A stretch of 64,000 nucleotides of DNA, from assembly GCF_963678635.1 (NCBI RefSeq), contig NC_087064.1, positions 7,355,671-7,419,670 on the forward strand. The letters run 5' to 3'. The translations under genes and the position numbers were made by a program. The notes below the pieces were generated by a model. It was not told where the DNA came from. It was given only the letters and a program-made list of their open reading frames with translations, and searched no databases. The DNA is from Symsagittifera roscoffensis. Taxonomy: Eukaryota > Xenacoelomorpha > Acoela > Convolutidae. Of the stretch, positions 18,129-26,811 are shown in pieces; positions within the stretch are counted from its first letter, which is position 1; every line of letters starts with the position of its first letter.

Positions 18129-19033
18129 TGTGCCAGTCGGTCATATTCGGAAGTTTGACCTTGAGAGAAGCAAAAAACACTTGATTTTGGAGTGAAATTT
18201 AGTTTTTCAAAATTTCGAATGGAACCTGTCATGCACGATTTTCTCGCGATAACTGAAAATCAGAAAAGAGAAGTCAGAACGATCGAGTGACAATCGCGGG
18301 AAAGTTGCTAGAAAAATCAGTGGGAAATTGCTATTCGCAATTTCAGTAGCAATAATAATCGAGAGTTGAGCTGTCCCATCTAAAACAGAGACGAGCGCAT
18401 TCCCACGAACTGGATTGTTGTGATTGGAGTACTATTATTAATTGGACCAGAGTGAACCTTCGGTGGAAAGGTGGACAGCTAGAGTGTCCCAATGGTTCAC
18501 GAGAACTTACAGTCTAGAGTAAAAACTTGTTCTTGTTATTGAAACTGACTAACATTAAACTCATTTTAGTTACTTTATTGATTCTTGAGTTGCTTACCGA
18601 CTTATTTACTTCCTGGTTCTTGAGCGTGCTACAATGTGAGTACTAATTTAAATTTCTAGAGTGTGTTTTATGATCATTATGTTGAGGTAAGGCGAGTTTT
18701 AGGTTGATCCATCTGAAATGGATCAAAGTTCCACTGTCTAATAAAAAGTAACTTAACGGATTGTTCCAACCCGGTTTTTAACGGCGTTCATGTATTTTGG
18801 GTATCTAGAGACCTAAGTATGGGGACGTTTCTAATTCTAGAGTGGGGGGATATTTTAGTAGTAGCCTTTAAGCTGTAACGGGTCGTAGTCTCATGTCACA
18901 AACGAACCGAACTGGCTCCGACCGTTCTTGAGGTAGAAAAACACAAGAGATGGTGTCCCTGACCCTTGAGCCAGTGGTTATAGGGCCTATTTTTCTTAAG
19001 CCTCATGTGTGACTGCAGTAGACGAATGTTACA
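18129..19033 (+). repeat. 3' LTR of element A
   Basis: 905 bp opening with TGTGCCAGTCGG and closing with GACGAATGTTACA. The last 11 bases are identical to the end of the element B LTRs. Internal blocks such as GTTGATCCATCT also match B, but the 5' part (U3) is strongly diverged. The left LTR is outside the window, so identity between the pair cannot be measured. Confidence 0.85.
18740..18745 (+). promoter_or_regulatory. Candidate polyadenylation signal in the A LTR
   Basis: AATAAA in the middle of the LTR, shortly after the GTTGATCCATCT block. The corresponding part of the B LTR has the weaker AATAAG. A position in the central LTR fits R/U5 processing of LTR transcripts. Confidence 0.35.
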
Positions 19034-19317
19034 TTATCGTGAGTGACTGTCACGATAATAGGCTTCGTTTTTTCCCGTTATCGTGTGACTGTTTTTCACT
19101 AGATTTGCTGTTGTTCTGTTTTTCTTAGCTTTTTTGGTCAAAATGGCCGTTTTTCGTATTTCTGAGAAATATCCACTTAACAATCGAAATTTTGAAAATA
19201 GAAAATTTCAGAATATTTCGACGCTCCTTTCAAGCACTTTTTCGCTGTTAAGGCCTTTTCTCTCTAATTCGTGCTTCGTCGGAAGGTTGCGCTGTGCCAA
19301 TCTGGCAGAATGGCACA
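19034..19317 (-). repeat. Truncated 3' LTR of element C
   Basis: On the minus strand it opens with TGTGCCATTCTG at 19317, directly after the TA of the purine-rich tract. Its order of blocks (AAATTTTC, TTTCTCAGAAAT, AAACGGCCATTTT, ACAACAGCAAA, then CGTGA) matches the first third of the B LTR. It stops exactly where element A's LTR ends. The missing two thirds should lie beyond A's 5' end, outside the window. Confidence 0.75.
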
Positions 19318-19331
19318 TACTCCCCGGACAG
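19318..19331 (-). promoter_or_regulatory. Putative polypurine tract of element C
   Basis: On the minus strand CTGTCCGGGGAG (19331-19320) plus TA precedes the LTR start at 19317. It is identical to the tract of element B. Confidence 0.7.
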
Positions 19332-20174
19332 TCCCCATCAATGTCCCTATTGATCGCAAAACACCGCGTTATCATCAAGTAGTGTTCCAGTTCTCTTTAA
19401 TCAATCTTACAAATCGCATAAGAAAATGAAATTTATCTACTCCACCTCAACTCACTACGTGTCACAAATGGCATCATATTACATCACACTGCCTTTCAAC
19501 ATTTTCACAAAATTTGCACCATGAGGAGTGTCCTAGATAAAAATTTCTTTTCTGACTACTTACGTCATCTTTGCCATAAAACTTCTTTTCGCTCTTGCCG
19601 ATTAAAAAATTGGGACGTGGCACGGCCACGCACCCGTTAAAATTAACTTAATGTCACTCACCAAGTATAATTAGTTATCTATGCAGTCCTCTTCGATATT
19701 AAAACTAAGAAACTCTGTGGCTAGGAAAGTTATTGAGTCACTCACCCTCTTCGAGCGAGTATATCCAAACTTACCAGTTCGCCACACAGTGAACAAGTGT
19801 CTTAATCAGGTTGAAAACATCAGTCGCATTTAAATAGGTAAATATACTCACCTATGTTATATATATATACATAAGTAGCACACCTAAAATGTTCTTTCAA
19901 GAATTTCAACAATTGCACCAATTTTCAAAAGTTTGATCTGACCAAACTAAATCAAAACAGAAAATTTAACAGTTTCAATAATCAAACTTATTTGATTAGT
20001 TCAAGTTTTAACCCACAAAGACAATCAAGTTTTCTCCTTCTCTCCCTCTCTTGTTTACGTCTTCACTTCTCCTTTTGTTTCCATCATCCTTGTTTCATTA
20101 ATTCTTCAAGCTGATCTCCAGTTTCACTGTCCTCTAGAATTTTTTACAAGATTTCCATAGAGTTGCGGGCTGTC
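19332..20174 (-). other. 3' untranslated region of element C
   Basis: AT-rich non-coding sequence between the last recognisable ORF2 codons and the purine-rich tract. I see no gene in it. Confidence 0.6.
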
Positions 20175-23100
20175 CCCCAACTCTCTTGTTCCAACAGCCT
20201 CAGTTTACAACAAGGTAGCAAGTCCACATTCACCTTTTGCTCCCGGTTCCGGCAAAGACGGCCCGAATGATCTTTGCCAATAAATCATATGACCTTTCCG
20301 ACTGTCTGGCCAACCTCACGCACTTTGGCACAGAGAAGAGTTGGTCGACGAACACCTGCTGTGTCCTCCCATCCATCAACACCATGTGCGTAGGGTATCT
20401 ACTATTGCAATATGGTGCAGAGCTCGAACCCACCAGATATTTCGAGCCAGTAGGTCTATGATAGGCCTCACTATCCTTCAAGTTCATTTCATTTTCCAGA
20501 GCTTCTCGCCAGCCTCCGACCTTCTGCTCTGTCTGTAGTGCTCCAGGAAAAACTTCCTACTTCCACACTGAGAGACGTCACTAGCTCATGGGCACGCTCT
20601 AGGCGTTCCAGTGACTCTATCGAGCTCGTCATGCTGCAAAATCCCAAGGCAGTGATCAGGCTTACCTCAGTTACTCCATGACAGTCCGCGATCAACTCCA
20701 TTCCACTCTTATCTGACATGCTCAACCTCCCATACAGTTGTGCCAATTGGCGATGCTGCTCACTCAGCGTGATCAAGCAATGTTCCGAGTTGCATACATG
20801 TCCGTCCATTTCACTATTGTGAGCTAGACAGGTGCCCTGTCTCAGGCAGTCACTCGATGCACTTCCCTCGGATGGTTCCGTGGATGGATTGTTTTTCTGC
20901 TTCGTTACTCTTATGGCCAGCAGATGGTGTATCATGGCCCGATCGTGCAAACTCGCGTCATCATCCAAGTCCAACGTAATATCCGCCGTTATATCCCAGA
21001 TTAAACCGGCATGTGGATGTGGACACCAAGAAGGCTTCATGAGTTCCCACATGGTTACAAAGCTGGTTTTCAAGGAACAGTCCCAAGAACTACAATCAAA
21101 ACTCACTTGCCCTTTCAGCTCGGGAAATGAGGGTTCGACCATTCGTTCCTCCAAAACAATACCCAGCTTGGGTTGTTCCACCATCAACATGCCAGTTTCT
21201 TTGACTCGCTCCACCCAGAAATCGAGTACTATAACTTGTTCATAGTCGAAGTACGCTTCCCTGGCTTCCTCATTCACGAAGGGATTATACGCCATACCTG
21301 GTATGCCAGACACATATTGGAAAGACTTCAACTTCCCCAATGTCGTATAGTCTTTCTGTCCCCTGACCGCTTCAATTAATTCCCGGCTCACTTTCAACTC
21401 CTTGTTGGAATACCTTCTCACTTCTTCCAACCGGCAGTAGCTCTCCATATTGTTCGACTCCTTGTTTGGTATGTCTAGCGGCATGTCCTGATACAGCTCC
21501 AGGAGTGCCCTCAGGAAGTTTCTTTCACCATCAACTCCCCCTTGCCGAATGGTATTTATGCATTCTCCCAATACACGAGTGGGGATATGATCCACCACGA
21601 ACCTTACGAAGCCCAGGCTATCGCAGAATCGTCTCTAGAAATCAACATTCGCAGGGCTTCCATCAATTCCAGTTCCTGTTCCTTTGATTTCGAGTCGTTG
21701 TTGGCTTCATACTCCGCCTTTTTAATTCCCATCAAACACCAGGCCTATCGTACCTGCAAGTCAGTCCTGGTACATGGATAAGCTAGGTATGCTGCCACCT
21801 CCGGTAGTCCAATGCCAGGCTTATTGGTTCCACTGGGGATAAGCTGGCCGGCGCCTCCTTTGTAGGGGACATGAAAGACGATGGTGTCATCAGCAATAGA
21901 TTCCCATCGACTTCCCCGTTGTCGCCTTCACTAAACTGGTATTAAGCAAGTCCCTCTCCAATGCTCCTAGATCCATTTCACTCGATTTCTCTCCATTTCC
22001 CTCCATGTGATCATCGTCCTGATCCATCTGCTCGTCATCGTTCGTGTCTGGTTTTGGCTTAGGTCCCGAAGGGCCTTGTCGCATATCCCTGCCCGAGTCC
22101 GGCCGTGCCGGTACGGTCAGATCCCCTGCATGGTAGAATAACTCATCGTTCACTAGGAATTCTACCGACTCCTTGCCATGTGGCGCCAGATCATCCACCG
22201 TTATGTACGTGCCTCCTCTGCACTCCTTTGCGACCTCCAGGATTACTACCTTCACCTCCCCTGACCACTTCAATCTCGATAGGTCATCTGTAGGTGCATA
22301 CACATCATTCCACACCCCAGTCGAGACCTCTGGCTTCCTGGAAGATGATGCTTTGATCTTCTTCCGGCTCCAAATATCAGGAAATGTGAAGTAGAACGTG
22401 TACATGGCCGCAACGTTCCAACTGATGAAGCGCGGCTCCATCCCTTCACTCCACTTCAGCATTCTCTTCTCCGCATCACGAGCCGCTCCGATGCGAGGGG
22501 CAATAACGGGAGATGTGACTCCCAAAAACATCCTCCTTATCGGTGGGTATCGAGGGCATTGATCCGGCAGCGGCCTGGACCCGGAAAGCCACGCTTGCTG
22601 GTTTTCTTTCACGTGTGCGTAGGCCTCTGGCAAAAGTGGGACCCTCATCGCCTCTCCTGAATCCTTCACCACTGGTCGCAGATTCCAAAGCTTTGGGTTG
22701 AACTGGACATGAGAAAAGTCCTCGCGGCCTATTCGGCACTTAAAGTTGTTGTTGAAGTCCATCAACACCCAACCCGGCTCCGCTATTCTTCCAAATAGCC
22801 TATTGTCGCTGGCTAGCCATCTTAGCTCCTTCTGTTCCACCCAATTCAGCACGGAGCAATCCAATACCGAGACTATGTTGACATACAACACCGAGTTCCT
22901 GTATGCCTTTACTTGCACATCGGAGAACGCAAAAGACTTCACGGGTCCATACACCACCGTGACAAACTACCGTAGTCCATGAATCATAGCCAGCGGATCG
23001 ATCCCCATCATGACAGCCAGATCTGTCAGCAAAGGCATGCCACAATACTGTTTGCACTCACCCGCATTCGTCGCCACCTTATCCTCTCCTGTGGAGCAGG

Positions 23101-25896
23101 AGGATCCTCCAGTCCTTCATCTTTTTGAGCGAGGCGGTTTCCAACTGCGCATTGAACTCACGACTCGTTCCCTGAAGCTGTTCTGGGTATCGCAACAGCA
23201 CGAGCAGATCTCCTAACCGACCATACGTCATAGCGATCAGGGTGAGGAGCCCGTCCAATCTCAGGTCTGCCAAAGCTTGGGTGAAGAGATTCGCAGGTCC
23301 CTTCACGAAATTCTCTTGACCAAATGTCACATACAAGGCCAATATCAAGCCGATTGACAGTTTCCGAATATCCTTGACGAAGCTCGCTATCAGGTTCCTG
23401 GATGCCCTCGAGTAACATGTTGACAAGAAGGATGGCGTCCATCCCACTCCCATTCTACCCAAGACAGCGTCTGATCGTTCATATTGTGCCCTCGTGGCCA
23501 AGATATCAGCTTGGAACTGATCCAATGACATCGTGTTCACGTCCTGCATCAACTGCAACATCATGCCTCCGGCTAACTCCCTCTCATTAAACAAGTGTTC
23601 CAGGTACGCGTGTAACTCTTTGATCACCGCCGGTGCATGCTCGAACGCATTTTCACCCAAGGTACACAATCTCGGTGACAAGTACAACCATGCATTGGTG
23701 TGTGGCTTCGTACGCAAAGCCAATGCCATGAGATCCTCTTCTGCCGACGTCATATTTTTTCTAACCGTCCTCCCCTGTTCATTTTCTGCGTGATCCATTT
23801 GTCTGAACCAGAGATCATTAGCCACCTGTTGTACTAACAAATGATCGTCATCTACCCCTGGCCTCAATTTCAACAATCTGGCGAAGTTGGACAGCTCCAA
23901 CCCCAGAACTTCATCCAGCACCAACCGAGTTGTGCTACAATCCTTGAACCCCTGTATGGCATTAGAAATGTCAGCCCAAATGGCAGGAAGCTCAGGTCGG
24001 TATGGGTAGTAGTTGTTGGGGTCCACCGTTCTGTTTGGCATGGGTATTATCACGCTGAATCGTCCCTCTGCTATCGTTGCGACCATCGTGTACTCAAACT
24101 GAAGGGGTTCTGGCAATGTGGCGTACCCCGGTGACAACACAAAGACAACCTTTATACATTTGAGTGAAGCGTTATTTCACTGATGTCTCTACCTCAGCCA
24201 TGGCCGAGAGCAATGTCATTATCGCCTCTCCTATGACCTCATTGCTCGGGATCGATCCATCCGTCAGACGGGACAACAACCCTATGCTCTGTAGGTGATC
24301 ATTCGAGCCTGCAACCACTATCACCAGCGGTTCCATGCTGACCACCCTTCGTACACTTATCATCATGCCTGATGATTGTCCCCAGTCCAACTTAGGCGCC
24401 GTCAAGAAAATCACATCAGGTCAAAAGGGAGAACGGGGCGAGTAGAGATAATCCGAACTGGCCACTATCAGATATTTGGCAGCCTTTGTATCCAGGGATT
24501 CATAAGCGGCAAACAGGTTGTCACCGACTGGTGCCGTCAGCCCTGCATATCTCCTGTCGTCGCCTTTCACCGAGGTTGCTCGGGGTTAGTCTCTCGAGTA
24601 TTCACCAGGCGCTTGACCGGGAGGTTTAGCAAACTGTCTGTACATCTTGTGATGCTTGTTGTTGGGCTTATTCCCTGCCAGAAACTTACCCTTCCTAGCA
24701 GGTGGTGTCAGCTCTCTGGCTCTCCGACGGACGTCCGTGAGAGATCGGGTGTTCAAGGGTCCAAGGGTATTGTCCTGAGGCAATCCATTGAGGTCCACGT
24801 ACCTGAGCGTAGTCGCGGAGCTGAACTGTTCCTGACTCGCTACCAGCCAATCCACACCCGGTATTCGATACATTCGCGACACTGTGGGACCCTCTCCACC
24901 GACCATCTTCCTTGCATCCTCCCGGTAGGTCAATGTATTCATGTTCAATTTTGCAGACATGTCTGTCTGATATTGTCCCCAACCACTGGGATCTGGTTGG
25001 TTCCAGAGCAGCACACTATTTGGTTCGATTCCCTCCGCCGGCACGGCGCTCATCGATTGTCCTGTTGTCGAAGCAGGAGTTGCTCTGGCAGACGTGTCAC
25101 TCCTCCTAAACACGTTCTGGGAGCTAATCCAGCTCTGATCAACCGATCGGCCAAGTCGGCTCTCCAGCGGTTAAGTCCTGGGAGGAGGGGTAGACCCCCA
25201 ACCTCGCTCTCACATCTGAGCTCGGAGCGACGGGAGCAGTTGCACCCGTTTCCATTGTCAGGGCCCGAGGCGATTGGCGAGTGATTCTGGCACATAAGCC
25301 CCTCACTCTACCTCCTCCAGTCGAGCTGGTCCGAGCCAGTGAGCCGGTTGTCCTCAATTCTTGTTCCGTTTCCCTCAACTGCGTCTGGAACACGTCGTTT
25401 ATCCAGCGCCTCCCTTGCTGGGTATTGAAGTGTATGCCGTCCTTGGTGAGCGTGAGGTGATCAATCATGCGCAGCATGTTTTCTAAATCCATGAGTCGCA
25501 GCTCGCTGGGGTTGCTCCTTATCAGACCGCGAGTCATCACGTTCCACCGGGTCACGTTACCATTCATAAAGTCTGCAACCGGCGTGCCCATCTCCGGGTT
25601 CTGTGGTATAGTGCATAGAACCACAAGTCTGGGCCTGTACTTCTCCTTCAATTCATTCAGAAGGCAGACCAGTATGGGTTCCCACTTGCCCTCTGGGGTT
25701 ACAGGGGCCCTCGAAACGTCATCAGTCTCGAGCATTATCACCAACGTGTCTAGGTGATCCTCTCCCTGGAACTCCATCATCTTGATGACTTGAGCTACGG
25801 AAGCACCTCCAAAAGATAGGACAGTAGTCTGCCCGTCGACAAAGATCTCGTTTAGATCTCTCACTAAACTGTCCCCTATAACCAAATGACGACTCC
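20175..25896 (-). pseudogene. ORF2 pseudogene of element C, part after the element B insertion
   Basis: Pieces in order on the minus strand: 25896-25139 (SGNH domain: GDS at 25876-25868, block III changed from GTND to ETDD at 25729-25718, DGIH at 25441-25430), 25113-24586, 24520-24172 (degenerate SGNH-like domain, with TGG to TGA near 24416), 24140-23079, 22957-21890, 21780-20230 in several frames, and a short tail near 20250-20175. Relative to A and B, about 1 kb of the low-complexity middle is missing near 21600-21890. About 0.9 kb is missing near 20240, where the frame jumps from the AVF(A) block to the NRE...PCCK block near the C-terminus. No intact product is possible. Confidence 0.85.
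25894..25896. repeat. Left copy of the 3-bp target-site duplication of element B (TCC)
   Basis: TCC lies immediately before the TG of the 5' LTR and recurs at 50494-50496 after the CA of the 3' LTR. Removing B and one TCC puts the SGNH reading frame of C back in phase across the junction, which supports the exact boundaries. Confidence 0.8.
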
Positions 25897-26066
25897 TGTG
25901 ACATTCGACCAGAATGGCCAAAATGCAATCTCTGCAGAATTCGGAATTTTAGCAGTAAGCCTTCCAGATTGGTGGTTTTTAAGAACTAAGAGCGTTATTG
26001 GAACGTTTGGCCAGACGGTGAGGGCTGGAATATTCTAGTATTTTAAAATTTCAAAAATTCGAATGA

Positions 26067-26074
26067 TGACGTCA
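26067..26074. promoter_or_regulatory. CRE-type palindrome TGACGTCA in the LTR
   Basis: A perfect consensus site for CREB/ATF-type bZIP factors, 170 bp into the LTR, upstream of the hairpins; repeated at 49748-49755 in the 3' LTR. It is a plausible U3 enhancer element. I cannot place a TATA box or start site with confidence. Confidence 0.4.
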
Positions 26075-26210
26075 CATTTCTGAGAAATGCTGAAACGGCC
26101 ATTTTAACAGAGAACGAGAGAAAAAACACAACAACAACATTAGTTGCGCTGACGATAGCAACGACAATCGTGATAAGAAAACAGCAGCAGGTTGCAGAAA
26201 ACGTTCCGAG

Positions 26211-26260
26211 TTGCAACTATTGTGCTGCTACAATAGTTGCAAGGCCGTTGCGAACAACGG
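26211..26260 (+). repeat. Paired perfect hairpins in the element B LTR
   Basis: TTGCAACTATTGT and its exact reverse complement are separated by GCTGCT (26211-26242). Two bases later CCGTTG-CGAA-CAACGG forms a second 6-bp stem (26245-26260). Both are kept without change in the 3' LTR (49893-49942). They could be RNA structures in the transcript. Confidence 0.7.
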
Positions 26261-26811
26261 TGAAGGATAAGAAATCAGCCTTCCGGATTGGGAAGAAATC
26301 GAGATCAACGGGCTTGATTCACCGGATTCAAGAATCCGGAAGGGTCTGGGGACGGAAAACTTTTATTGACTCGTGTGAACTTTTAGCATCCTGTCATGTC
26401 CTGACTTGAATTTAATTGATATTTGGATTAGTTTTGACAAGGATGAGGTGCTAGGAGTTGGGGGAAAGGGTTGATCCATCTTCGATGGAGATGATGATTT
26501 TTATCTACTGAACAAAAACAATAGTAATATAATAAGTAGTAACCCTGTTTTTAGGAGTGACCTCGTGGTCTGGGGATACTGAGACCCAGCCATGAGCTCA
26601 CTATTTGCATGTAATTAAGTTAATTTGAGCGTTCTGGTCGAAGCCGGAGAACAGTAACGTTTTTGTCGACCCGATGTTGGAAAGACCACCGAAAAGTACT
26701 GGCTTGGTAGAGACGGTGAAAAGCATGCAAAGCTCTGTTTAGACGCTAGCCAGTCGTCTTAAGACTTAGTTTTGTTATCCGTCGATATGTATCTTCCGGG
26801 CGAATGTTACA

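Larger units (their letters stand above)
1..19033 (+). mobile_element. Element A: giant Ty3/Gypsy LTR retrotransposon, 5' end outside window
   Basis: The copy is read from inside gag to the end of its 3' LTR. Order: gag-protease-RT-RNase H-integrase-macrodomain-like ORF (2-8302), non-coding gap, ORF2 block (8822-17699), 3' UTR, purine-rich tract and 3' LTR (18129-19033). The Ty3/Gypsy assignment rests on domain order (integrase after RNase H), the YVDD RT motif and a GPF module after integrase. By comparison with element B, about 5 kb (5' LTR, leader and the gag N-terminus) should lie upstream of the window. Its 3' LTR end directly abuts a truncated LTR of element C, so A looks like an insertion into C. 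Confidence 0.93.
19034..25896 (-). mobile_element. Element C, downstream half: ORF2 remnants, 3' UTR and truncated 3' LTR
   Basis: Read on the minus strand this is the continuation of the element entering at 59404. Its ORF2 is interrupted at 25896/50494 by element B. It ends with a 3' LTR cut after 284 bp by the end of element A. Stops, frameshifts and deletions throughout mark C as the oldest of the three copies. Confidence 0.9.
25897..26811 (+). repeat. 5' LTR of element B
   Basis: 915 bp. Contains the palindrome TGACGTCA (26067-26074), two adjacent perfect hairpins (26211-26242 and 26245-26260) and one AATCCGGAAGGGTC motif (about 26333) of the type repeated in the leader. The closing CA at 26810-26811 is followed by TACATG. 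Confidence 0.95.

Noticed and set aside
19134-19382. 82-codon plus-strand frame
   Set aside because: It runs antisense through the truncated LTR and purine tract of element C.
24376-25284. 302-codon plus-strand frame
   Set aside because: It is antisense to the conserved ORF2 remnant of element C, which has clear homologues in A and B.
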